The translations under genes and the position numbers were made by a program. From Nitrospirota bacterium (lineage in GTDB: Bacteria; Nitrospirota; UBA9217), in contig JAAXXJ010000055.1 of the NCBI GenBank assembly GCA_013334545.1, positions 1 to 13,727 on the forward strand: a stretch of 13,727 nucleotides of DNA. Reading direction: 5' to 3'. How positions within the stretch are numbered: position 1 is the first letter of the stretch; each line of letters begins with the position of its first letter. The notes beneath the pieces are model-generated. The model was not told where the DNA came from. It made no database searches and was given only the letters and a program-made list of their open reading frames with translations. Positions 1-6,818 of the stretch are shown piece by piece.

Positions 1-539
1 CCACGACCGAGCTTATCTTCAACAACTGCCGCATTCCCAAAGAGAACCTGATCGCGAAGGAAGGCCTCGGCTTCATCGTGGCCATGAAGACCCTCGACTG
101 CTCCCGCGCCGGGGTCGGCGCCCAGGGCGTCGGCGTGGCTCAGGGTGCCATTGACGAGTGCATCAAGTTCGCCAAGGGCCGGGTCCAGTTCGGCCAGCCG
201 GTGACCTCCTTCCAGGCGGTCCAGCATATGCTGGCGGACATGCAGACCCAGACCGAGGCCGCTCGCGCCCTCGTCTATGCCGTAGCACGCATGATGGACA
301 ACGGCGCCAAGGACTTTTCGCGCGCCTCTGCCATGGCCAAGTACTTCGCCACCGACGTCGCGATGAAGGTGACCACCGATGCGGTCCAGGTCATGGGCGG
401 CTCGGGCTACATGAAGGAATACCCCGTCGAGAAGATGATGCGCGACGCCAAGATCCTCCAGATCTATGAGGGCACCAACCAGGTCCAGCGCAACGTAGTC
501 GCCCTGGACATGATCCGCGAAGCAACGAGGGGGAAATAG
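1..539 (+). CDS. Acyl-CoA dehydrogenase, C-terminal part (5' truncated by window edge)
   Basis: The frame is open from base 3 to a TAG at 537-539, giving 178 residues, about half of a normal ~380-residue acyl-CoA dehydrogenase. The upstream half lies outside the window. Family landmarks are TELIFNNCRIPKENL at the start (end of the beta domain), KGRVQFGQPVTSFQAVQ in the C-terminal helical domain, and LQIYEGTNQVQR near the end, which carries the glutamate used as catalytic base in many short-chain members. The family oxidises acyl-CoA to enoyl-CoA with FAD and passes electrons to electron-transfer flavoprotein. The etfB and etfA genes follow directly, which fits. The chain length or branched substrate cannot be told from this fragment. 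An internal ATG at 78 is not the start, because conserved sequence continues upstream of it. Confidence 0.95.
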   Translation, partial: TTELIFNNCRIPKENLIAKEGLGFIVAMKTLDCSRAGVGAQGVGVAQGAIDECIKFAKGRVQFGQPVTSFQAVQHMLADMQTQTEAARALVYAVARMMDNGAKDFSRASAMAKYFATDVAMKVTTDAVQVMGGSGYMKEYPVEKMMRDAKILQIYEGTNQVQRNVVALDMIREATRGK

Positions 540-632
540 TCGCAGAGCAGTCATAATGCAGTCAGGACCATGGGATCGTTTCTTGACGGCATCTTGGCGG
601 CTTCTCTGCTTAATCTTCGGAGAACAGTGTTC

Positions 633-1418
633 ATGAATATCATCGTTCTGGTAAAACAGGTCCCGGACACCTCGGAAGTGAAGATCAACCGGGAGACGAA
701 CACGCTCATCCGCGACGGGGTGCCCAGCATCATCAATCCCTACGACCGGTACGCCATCGAGGAGGCGCTCCGCCTTCGTGAGAAGCACGGCGGCAAGGTG
801 ACCGCGGTCACCATGGGCCCGCCCCAGGCGGCCGAGGCGCTGAAGGAGGCAGTCTCCCTTGGGGTGGATGATGTGGTGTTGTTGTCGGACCGCGCCTTTG
901 CCGGCGCCGACACCTGGGCGACCTCGTACGCCCTGTCCCAGGGGATCAGGAAGGTCGGGGAGTATGACCTCGTGATCGCGGGCAAGCAGGCTATCGACGG
1001 AGACACAGCGCAGGTCGGGCCCGAGACCGCCGACATGCTCGGCATCCCTTTCGTCGCTTATATAAGGAAGATCGAACAGGTCGAGGACCGGAAGATGATC
1101 GCTGAACGGCTTATGGACGAAGGTTACGATGTCGTCGAGACTTCCCTCCCGGCCCTCATCACGGTGGTGAAGGAGATCAACGAGCCCCGTGTCCCGTCCC
1201 TCAAGGGCAAGATGAAGGCAAAGAACCTGAAGGTCACCGTCTGGACGGCCAAGGACATCGGCGCCGACGAGGAAAAGATCGGTCTGAAGGGCTCCCCCAC
1301 CCAGGTCGTCCGGATCTTCCCGCCGGCGCCGCGCGGCCAGCGCGAGATCCTCTCCGGCAGCATCGAGGATCAGGTCGCGACGGTGGTGAAAAAATTGAAG
1401 GAACAATCGCTGATCTAA
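633..1418 (+). CDS. etfB: Electron transfer flavoprotein beta subunit
   Basis: A 261-residue EtfB, full length for the family. The ATG at 633 is chosen because the protein then begins MNIIVLVKQVPDT, the usual EtfB N-terminus, and a GGAGA ribosome site sits 9 nt upstream; the in-frame extension to 570 looks non-coding. The nucleotide-binding stretch AGKQAIDGDTAQVGP is at about residues 116-130, and the signature VVKEINEPRVPSLKGKMKAK is at 178-197. EtfB pairs with EtfA in the cytoplasm to carry electrons from acyl-CoA dehydrogenases. It lies 93 nt after the dehydrogenase gene and 25 nt before etfA, so co-transcription is likely. Whether this ETF bifurcates electrons or only carries them cannot be decided by eye. 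Confidence 0.97.
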   Translation: MNIIVLVKQVPDTSEVKINRETNTLIRDGVPSIINPYDRYAIEEALRLREKHGGKVTAVTMGPPQAAEALKEAVSLGVDDVVLLSDRAFAGADTWATSYALSQGIRKVGEYDLVIAGKQAIDGDTAQVGPETADMLGIPFVAYIRKIEQVEDRKMIAERLMDEGYDVVETSLPALITVVKEINEPRVPSLKGKMKAKNLKVTVWTAKDIGADEEKIGLKGSPTQVVRIFPPAPRGQREILSGSIEDQVATVVKKLKEQSLI

Positions 1419-1443
1419 CTGCAGGATCTTCAAGGAGTCTTTC

Positions 1444-2634
1444 GTGAGCGTTAAAGTAAAACCGGATATCTGCACAGGATGCGAGACCTGCGTGTCTGCC
1501 TGCCCCTTCGGCGCAATCGAGATGCGCGAGGGCAAGGCGCTCATCACCGATGCCTGCACCCTCTGCGGCGCCTGCGTCGATGCCTGCGAGTTCAAGGCCA
1601 TCGAAAAGGACATCGAACAGATGGGGCCCGCGAAGGACCTTTCGTCGTACAAGGGCGTCTGGGTATTTGCGGAGCAGCACAAGGGCAAGATCGCCAGCGT
1701 CTCGCTGGAACTGCTCGGCGAGGGCAGGAAACTTGCCGACAAGAGGCAGACGAAATTGTCCGCCGTCTTCCTGGGCTCGGGGGTCAGGGTAAGGGCAAAT
1801 GACCTGATCGCCTACGGCGCGGACGTCGTGTATGTCGCCGACGATCCGGCGCTCAAGGACTTCAATGACGATTCCTACGCAGCGGTCCTGACGACGCTCG
1901 CGGCGCAGCACAAGCCCGAGATCATCCTCGCCGGAGCCACCGCCATCGGCCGGTCCTTCTTCCCCAAGGTCGCCTCGACATTATACGCCGGCCTCACCGC
2001 CGACTGCACGGTCCTCGATATTGACACCGCCACGGGCCATCTGCACCAGACCCGTCCCGCCTTCGGCGGCAACATCATGGCTACGATCGTCACGCCGAAT
2101 CACCGCCCCCAGATGGCCACGGTCCGCCACAAGGTGATGAAGCCGGCGCAACGCGACGATTCCCGCAAGGGTGAGATCGTCGAGGTGAAGTTCGTCCAGG
2201 CGGGAGCCGTCCGCACAAAGGTGCTCAAGACCGTCGACGAACTGACCGAGACCGTGAATATCTGCGAGGCCGACATCATCGTGGCGGGCGGACGCGGACT
2301 GGGCAGCCAAAAGAACTTCCTGCTGCTCGAGGAGCTGGCGAAAGTGCTCGGAGGCGCCGTAGCCGCGACGCGGGGCGCCGTCGACGAGGGATGGATACCC
2401 TATTCGCACCAGGTCGGCCAGACCGGCAAGACCGTCTGCCCGAAGCTCTACATCGCCGTCGGCATCTCCGGCGCGATCCAGCATGTGGCGGGCATGCAGT
2501 CGTCCGAGACCGTCATCGCGATCAACAAGGACCCCGACGCGCCCATCTTCAATGTCGCGACCTACGGCATCGTCGGCGACGCGCACGAGGTCCTTCCGGC
2601 CCTCATCAAGAAATTCCGCGAGATCCGCGGATAG
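1444..2634 (+). CDS. etfA: Electron transfer flavoprotein alpha subunit with N-terminal 2[4Fe-4S] ferredoxin domain
   Basis: A 396-residue protein starting at GTG 1444, with AAGGAG at 1432-1437. Residues 1-60 form a bacterial ferredoxin module with cysteines 10, 13, 16, 20 and 38, 41, 44, 48 (two CX2CX2CX3C clusters). An EtfA body follows from about residue 70, and a C-terminal FAD domain includes GGRGLGSQKNF (282-292), HQVGQTGK (322-329) and YIAVGISGAIQHVAGM (336-351). Ordinary EtfA proteins are about 310-330 residues, so the ferredoxin module is a real extension. Ferredoxin-fused EtfA is known from anaerobes, where it probably gives the ETF an iron-sulfur route to another redox partner. The gene sits between etfB and fabD (35 nt), apparently in one operon. 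Confidence 0.96.
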   Translation: MSVKVKPDICTGCETCVSACPFGAIEMREGKALITDACTLCGACVDACEFKAIEKDIEQMGPAKDLSSYKGVWVFAEQHKGKIASVSLELLGEGRKLADKRQTKLSAVFLGSGVRVRANDLIAYGADVVYVADDPALKDFNDDSYAAVLTTLAAQHKPEIILAGATAIGRSFFPKVASTLYAGLTADCTVLDIDTATGHLHQTRPAFGGNIMATIVTPNHRPQMATVRHKVMKPAQRDDSRKGEIVEVKFVQAGAVRTKVLKTVDELTETVNICEADIIVAGGRGLGSQKNFLLLEELAKVLGGAVAATRGAVDEGWIPYSHQVGQTGKTVCPKLYIAVGISGAIQHVAGMQSSETVIAINKDPDAPIFNVATYGIVGDAHEVLPALIKKFREIRG

Positions 2635-2669
2635 AACCGCACCAACCAACCAGGAGCAAACAACCGACA

Positions 2670-3602
2670 ATGAAGATCGGATTTCTCTTTCCCGGCCAGG
2701 GCTCACAGTACGTGGGCATGGCCAAGGAGTTCGTCGAGGACTTCACCGAGTCGAAGGAGGTCTTCGACCTCGCGAGCGGCATCCTCGGCTACGACATCGC
2801 GCAGTTGTGCTTCCACGGTCCTGCCGAGCAGCTGAACATGCCCGAGAACACCCAGCCGGCCATCCTTGCGACGAGTATCGCCATCCTGCGGGCGCTGGAA
2901 CGGCGCGGTTTGGTGGCAGCAGCAGCCGCGGGTCACAGCCTGGGTGAATACACGGCCATCACCGCGGCCGGCGGCATTGACCTGAAGGACGCCATCCCGC
3001 TCGTGCAGAAGCGCGGCAGGTACATGCAGGAGGCCGTGCCCGAAGGCGTGGGACTGATGGCGGCAATTCTCGGCATGGACCGGGCCGCCGTAGAAAAAAC
3101 TTGCCTTGACGCTTCCAAAAATGGTATAGTTGCCCCTGCAAATTACAATTCGCCGGGCCAGATCGTCATCGCCGGAGAGCGAAAAGCGGTCGAGGCTGCA
3201 ATGGAACTGGCCAAGGCCGCTGGGGCGAAGAAGGTGGTCCCCCTCGCGGTGAGCGTGCCTTCGCACTGCTCCCTGATGAAGCAGGCAGGCGACCGGCTGG
3301 CGAAAGAACTCGACACGGTAACGATCAGAGACCTTCGGATCCCCATCGTGAACAATGCCGATGCGAAGTTCATCAGGACCTCCGCAGAACTGAGGCCATC
3401 GCTGATCCGGCAGATCAGCGCTCCCCTCTTCTGGGAAGACTCGATCAACCGTATGACGGCCGAGGGCTACGATACCTTCGTCGAGATCGGACCCGCAAAG
3501 GTCCTCTCGAGCCTTGCGAAGCGGATCGCCAAGGATGCGAAAGTCCTGAACGTGGAAGACCAGAAGAGCATGGGCGAAACGCTCGGCGCGTTAGGTTTGT
3601 AG
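2670..3602 (+). CDS. fabD: Malonyl-CoA:ACP transacylase
   Basis: A 310-residue FabD, normal length. It transfers malonyl from CoA to the phosphopantetheine of ACP for fatty-acid elongation. The start at ATG 2670 gives MKIGFLFPGQGSQ with the oxyanion-loop GQGSQ at 9-13; CAGGAG lies upstream at 2651-2656. The nucleophile is Ser90 in GHSLGEY, the partner His is His199 in VPSHCSLM, and the malonate-binding Arg lies in QKRGRYMQ (113-120). It follows etfA by 35 nt and its TAG stop merges with the ribosome site of fabG. An AT-rich stretch at 3095-3150 carries a promoter-like pattern inside the coding region (listed separately). Confidence 0.98.
   Translation: MKIGFLFPGQGSQYVGMAKEFVEDFTESKEVFDLASGILGYDIAQLCFHGPAEQLNMPENTQPAILATSIAILRALERRGLVAAAAAGHSLGEYTAITAAGGIDLKDAIPLVQKRGRYMQEAVPEGVGLMAAILGMDRAAVEKTCLDASKNGIVAPANYNSPGQIVIAGERKAVEAAMELAKAAGAKKVVPLAVSVPSHCSLMKQAGDRLAKELDTVTIRDLRIPIVNNADAKFIRTSAELRPSLIRQISAPLFWEDSINRMTAEGYDTFVEIGPAKVLSSLAKRIAKDAKVLNVEDQKSMGETLGALGL
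3101..3130 (+). promoter_or_regulatory. Promoter-like element inside fabD
   Basis: TTGCCT at 3101-3106 and TATAGT at 3125-3130 are separated by 18 nt; an overlapping TTGACG at 3106-3111 has only 13 nt spacing. The surroundings are unusually AT-rich for this GC-rich gene, and the codons used there (AAA, AAT, GGT, ATA, GTT) differ from the GC-ending codons elsewhere in fabD. In Escherichia coli a promoter inside fabD is reported to help drive fabG and acpP, so the position is plausible. This is pattern matching only. Confidence 0.35.
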
Positions 3603-3613
3603 GGAGCCATCGA

Positions 3614-4354
3614 ATGAGCTTAAACGGAAAGATCGCGCTCGTCACGGGAGCCGCGCAGGGCATCGGCAGGGACATCGCCCTGGGCCTCGCTGCGGACGGC
3701 GCCGACGTCGCCATCTGCGATGTGAACCTTGAAGCGGCCCAGAACACCGCCGCAGACATCGAAGCGAAGGGCAGGAAATCCCTGGCCGTGAAGGCCAACG
3801 TGGCCGCATCCGCTGACGTGACCGCCATGATCGACCAGGTCGTGGAGAAGTTCGGCAGGATCGACATCCTTGTCAACAATGCCGGCATCACCCGCGACGG
3901 TCTCATCCTCCGGATGAAGGATGAGGACTGGGACCTCGTGCTGTCAATCAACCTCAAGGGCGCGTTCCTCTGCACCAAGGCCGCGCTGAAGCACATGACG
4001 AAGCAGCGGGCAGGCACCATCATCAATATCGCCTCAATCGTCGGCGCCATGGGCAACGCCGGTCAGGCGAACTACGTCGCGTCCAAGGCCGGCCTCATCG
4101 GCCTCACCAAGACCATCGCCCGGGAATACGCCAACCGGAACGTCACAGCGAACGCCGTGGCCCCCGGGTTCATCGACACCGCCATGACCCAGGCCCTGAC
4201 CGACCAGGTGCGGGCGGACCTGGCGAAGCAGATCCCCCTGGGCAGGCTCGGCTCGTCCGAGGACGTGGCGAACGCCGTACGGTTCCTGGCATCAACCTCC
4301 GCCGCCTATATCACCGGCCAGGTGATCCACGTGAACGGCGGCATGTACATGTAG
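3614..4354 (+). CDS. fabG: 3-oxoacyl-ACP reductase
   Basis: A 246-residue short-chain dehydrogenase that reduces 3-oxoacyl-ACP to 3-hydroxyacyl-ACP with NADPH. The Rossmann glycine motif TGAAQGIGRD is at residues 11-20, NNAG at 88-91, Asn113 in SINLKGAF, and catalytic Ser141, Tyr154 and Lys158 (YVASK). The C-terminus ITGQVIHVNGGMYM is typical of FabG. ATG 3614 is preceded by AGGGAG that overlaps the fabD stop, with an 11-nt gap between the genes, so coupled translation is likely. Its place between fabD and acpP separates it from the many other SDR reductases. Confidence 0.97.
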   Translation: MSLNGKIALVTGAAQGIGRDIALGLAADGADVAICDVNLEAAQNTAADIEAKGRKSLAVKANVAASADVTAMIDQVVEKFGRIDILVNNAGITRDGLILRMKDEDWDLVLSINLKGAFLCTKAALKHMTKQRAGTIINIASIVGAMGNAGQANYVASKAGLIGLTKTIAREYANRNVTANAVAPGFIDTAMTQALTDQVRADLAKQIPLGRLGSSEDVANAVRFLASTSAAYITGQVIHVNGGMYM

Positions 4355-4371
4355 GGACAAAGTTCTATAGT
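4344..4371 (+). promoter_or_regulatory. Candidate acpP promoter
   Basis: TGTACA at 4344-4349 (in the last codons of fabG) and TATAGT at 4366-4371 are 16 nt apart. The -10 box matches five of six consensus bases, the -35 box four of six. Transcription would start near 4378, leaving a leader of about 40 nt before acpP. The region 4355-4417 is strikingly AT-rich compared with its neighbours. A separate acpP promoter would fit the high demand for ACP, but this is unproven. Confidence 0.35.
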
Positions 4372-4417
4372 TCAACATTCAGGATAAACACAAGAACATA
4401 ATCAGAGGAGGCAAACC

Positions 4418-4654
4418 ATGGCTGATGTAGATGCAAAAGTGAAGAAGATCATATCCGAGCAGCTTGGCGTACCCGAAAGCGATGTAAAGCCTGAAGCTTC
4501 CTTCGTCAACGACCTCGGCGCGGACTCCCTGGACACCGTGGAGCTGGTGATGGCTCTCGAGGAGGAGTTCGGCGTCGAGATCCCCGACGAAGATGCCGAG
4601 AAGATCGCCACGGTCCAGAACGCCATCGATTACGTCAAGGCGAAGGCAAAATAA
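4418..4654 (+). CDS. acpP: Acyl carrier protein
   Basis: A 78-residue acidic ACP, the usual size. It carries growing acyl chains on a phosphopantetheine arm attached to Ser37 in GADSLDTVELVMALEEEFG. Helix I (VDAKVKKIISEQLG) and the end helix (IATVQNAIDYVKAK) match the family. ATG 4418 has a strong GAGGAGG ribosome site about 8 nt upstream. It follows fabG by 63 nt, more than the other spacings in this cluster apart from the next one, and is followed by a large hairpin before fabF. Confidence 0.98.
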   Translation: MADVDAKVKKIISEQLGVPESDVKPEASFVNDLGADSLDTVELVMALEEEFGVEIPDEDAEKIATVQNAIDYVKAKAK

Positions 4655-4699
4655 TCAACGGCGATAGATAGATTGATAATCGTCGTGTTCCTAGCACGT

Positions 4700-4760
4700 T
4701 CCGAAAGCCAGAAGGCCGCTCCCCAGTCCTGTAAGGGGGTCTTTTGGCTTTTCGGATTTT
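4700..4760 (+). terminator. Strong hairpin with short T run between acpP and fabF (possible partial terminator)
   Basis: Bases 4700-4717 can pair with 4738-4756 to give an 18-bp stem with one bulged T and two G-U pairs. The loop is about 20 nt and contains a further CCCC/GGGGG pairing option. TTTT follows at 4757-4760, then AT. This resembles a Rho-independent terminator with a short U tract, or a stable 3' end that protects acpP mRNA. The fabF ribosome site (GGGAGGTG, 4767-4774) lies just downstream, so read-through must supply fabF unless it has its own promoter. Confidence 0.5.
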
Positions 4761-4779
4761 ATGAGCGGGAGGTGTTTCA

Positions 4780-6021
4780 TTGAATCGCAGAGTCGTGGTC
4801 ACCGGTGTCGGCATGGTCACCCCCGTCGGTCTGGATACGGAAACGAGCTGGGAAGGATTGATCGCCGGCAAGAGCGGCATCGGCCCCATTACCCAATTCG
4901 ATGACAAGGGGATCCCTACCCAGATCGCGGGCGAGGTGAAAGGCTTCGACGCGGCCAAGTTCATCGAGCCTAAAGAGATCAAGAAGATGGACCGGTTCAT
5001 CCATCTGGCCCTTGCTGCAAGCCAGATGGCCATGGATGATGCAAAGCTCGTGATCTCCCCGGAAAACGCCGATCGCATCGGCGTCATCGCCGGCGCCGGC
5101 ATCGGCGGGCTCCCGGCCATCGAGCGTTCCTATCGCGCCTATATGGAAAAAGGGTATCGGAGGATCACGCCTTTTTTCATCCCCATGGCGATCATCAACG
5201 AATTGGCCGGCCACATTTCCATGCGCTTCGACGCCAAGGGCCCGAACATCAGCGTGGTCACGGCATGCGCCACGGGCACGCACTCCATCGGCGATGCGTT
5301 CAAGTGGATCCAGCGCGGCGATGCAGATGCCATGATCGCCGGCGGCGCGGAAGCGACGATCTGCCCCCTGGCCGTCGGCGGATTCAATGCCATGAAGGCG
5401 CTCTCTACGCGCAACAGCGAGCCCGAGCGCGCCAGCCGCCCTTTCGACGCACAACGCGACGGTTTCGTCATGGGCGAAGGTGCCGGCCTTGTTATTCTTG
5501 AGGACCTGGAGTTCGCACAAAAAAGAGGAGCACGGATCATTGCCGAGGTGATCGGCTATGGAGCATCCGGCGACGCTTACCACATTACCTCCCCGGCGCC
5601 GAACGGCGAGGGTGCGGCCCGCTGCATGAGCCTGGCCATAAAGGATGCGGGCATCTCACCTGCGGAGGTTGGCTACATCAACGCCCACGGTACGTCGACC
5701 AAATACGGCGACGAGCTCGAGACGATGGCCATCAAGACCGTCTTCGGGGGTCATGCCCGCGCGGTGCCCATCAGCTCCACGAAATCCATGACCGGCCACC
5801 TGCTCGGCGCGGCCGGCGGCGTCGAGGCCGTCATCAGCATCCTTGCGCTCGAACGCGGCATCCTGCCGCCGACCATCAACCTCGAGAATCCGGACCCTGA
5901 ATGCGACCTGGACTACATACCGAACACGGCGCGTAAGAAGCAGGTCGACATCGCCATCTCGAACTCCTTCGGGTTCGGCGGCACCAACGCCACCCTCGTA
6001 TTCAGGAAGTTCCGGCCGTAG
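4780..6021 (+). CDS. fabF: 3-oxoacyl-ACP synthase II
   Basis: A 413-residue condensing enzyme that extends acyl-ACP with malonyl-ACP. The start is a TTG at 4780: it gives MNRRVVVTGVGMVTPVG, the standard FabF N-terminus, and has GGGAGGTG 5 nt upstream; the nearby ATG at 4761 is out of frame. The catalytic triad is Cys163 (TACATGTHS), His303 (NAHGTST) and His340 (STKSMTGHLLGAAG), with Lys335. The C-terminal SNSFGFGGTNATLVF motif is intact. It is the last fatty-acid gene of the block; rnc begins 1 nt after its stop. Confidence 0.97.
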   Translation: MNRRVVVTGVGMVTPVGLDTETSWEGLIAGKSGIGPITQFDDKGIPTQIAGEVKGFDAAKFIEPKEIKKMDRFIHLALAASQMAMDDAKLVISPENADRIGVIAGAGIGGLPAIERSYRAYMEKGYRRITPFFIPMAIINELAGHISMRFDAKGPNISVVTACATGTHSIGDAFKWIQRGDADAMIAGGAEATICPLAVGGFNAMKALSTRNSEPERASRPFDAQRDGFVMGEGAGLVILEDLEFAQKRGARIIAEVIGYGASGDAYHITSPAPNGEGAARCMSLAIKDAGISPAEVGYINAHGTSTKYGDELETMAIKTVFGGHARAVPISSTKSMTGHLLGAAGGVEAVISILALERGILPPTINLENPDPECDLDYIPNTARKKQVDIAISNSFGFGGTNATLVFRKFRP

Positions 6022-6022
6022 C

Positions 6023-6703
6023 ATGCGCCCCGTCAGCGAGCTCCAGCAGCAGATCGCCTTCACCTACCGTGATCCCCGCCTGCTGGAGCGCGCGCTTACC
6101 CACAAATCCTACGCCAATGAGAACCGCCTGTCTGAGCACAACGAGCGGATGGAGTTCCTGGGGGACTCCGTCCTCAGTCTCGTCGTGAGCGAGATCCTCA
6201 TGAACGCCCTTCCCGGAGCTTCCGAGGGGGAGCTTTCCCGCATCCGGGCGGCCGTGGTGAGCGAGCCGTCCTTGGCCGCAGTGGCGCGGACGATTGGCCT
6301 CGGCGAGTTCCTGCTTGTGGGCCGGGGCGAAGAGCAGACTGGCGGCCGGGACAAGGACTCGCTCCTTGCCGACAGCCTCGAGGCCCTCGTCGCCTCCCTC
6401 TACCTAGACGGCGGCATGGAACCGGCCGGTGCCTTCATCACCCGCTTCTTCAGGGACACGATTGACCGTGTCCGTACCGCGGGCGGCGCAGCGGACCACA
6501 AGACCGAGCTCCAGGAGCTCTGCCAGGAGCGGCTCAAGATCCTGCCGGAGTACCGCGTCGTGTCCGAAACCGGCCCCGACCACCGGAAGGAGTTCACGGT
6601 CGAGCTCTCGATACGCGGCGAGGTCTGCGGACGGGGGACCGGCAGGAACAAGAAGGAGGCCGAACAGCGGGCGGCGAAAGAGGCGCTTGAGAGATTGAAC
6701 TAG
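6023..6703 (+). CDS. rnc: Ribonuclease III
   Basis: A 226-residue RNase III, usual length. It cuts double-stranded RNA in rRNA precursors, mRNAs and regulatory duplexes. The signature NERMEFLGDSVLSLVVSE begins at residue 40 and supplies Glu41, Glu44 and Asp48; Asp117 and Glu120 (ADSLEALVASLYLDGG) complete the metal site. The double-stranded RNA-binding domain spans about 159-225, ending GTGRNKKEAEQRAAKEAL. ATG 6023 follows the fabF stop by 1 nt with only a weak ribosome site inside fabF, so translation is probably coupled. The fabF-rnc order is seen in several bacterial phyla. Confidence 0.97.
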   Translation: MRPVSELQQQIAFTYRDPRLLERALTHKSYANENRLSEHNERMEFLGDSVLSLVVSEILMNALPGASEGELSRIRAAVVSEPSLAAVARTIGLGEFLLVGRGEEQTGGRDKDSLLADSLEALVASLYLDGGMEPAGAFITRFFRDTIDRVRTAGGAADHKTELQELCQERLKILPEYRVVSETGPDHRKEFTVELSIRGEVCGRGTGRNKKEAEQRAAKEALERLN

Positions 6704-6818
6704 CGAACGGCAAACGGTAAACAGTAAACAGGGGAGTTTCTCTGCCTTTCCTCTTATCCCTTCTGCGGTTTTGCCGGCTCCTTTATTCCCGTATGCCGTC
6801 TACTGTCTACCTGATTTT
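6704..6818 (+). repeat. Inverted pair of heptamer repeat tracts
   Basis: Three back-to-back heptamers, GGCAAAC, GGTAAAC and AGTAAAC, occupy 6709-6729. About 60 bp further on, GTATGCC, GTCTACT and GTCTACC at 6791-6811 are the same family on the opposite strand (reverse complements GGTAGAC, AGTAGAC, GGCATAC). The consensus is RGYARAC with one variant. Between them lies a pyrimidine-rich stretch. Tandem heptamers of this sort occur as dispersed intergenic repeats in several bacterial groups; dispersion in this genome cannot be seen here. The element fills the space between rnc and the radical SAM gene. Confidence 0.5.

Noticed and set aside
1981..2706. Long open frame on the minus strand across etfA
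   Set aside because: It is a mirror frame of a GC-rich gene: full etfA motifs on the + strand explain the region and the minus product shows no known motif.
4700..4760. Complete end of the fatty-acid operon at the acpP hairpin
   Set aside because: fabF follows at once with a strong ribosome site and I found no convincing promoter between them, so full termination would silence fabF; at most partial termination is claimed.
4777..5583. Long minus-strand open frame across fabF
   Set aside because: All FabF catalytic motifs are on the + strand; the minus frame exists because of GC-rich codon bias.
6771..6818. N-terminal extension of the radical SAM protein from TTG 6771
   Set aside because: The added residues are encoded by the heptamer repeat and the protein family normally begins just before the IPFFIPHAGC motif.
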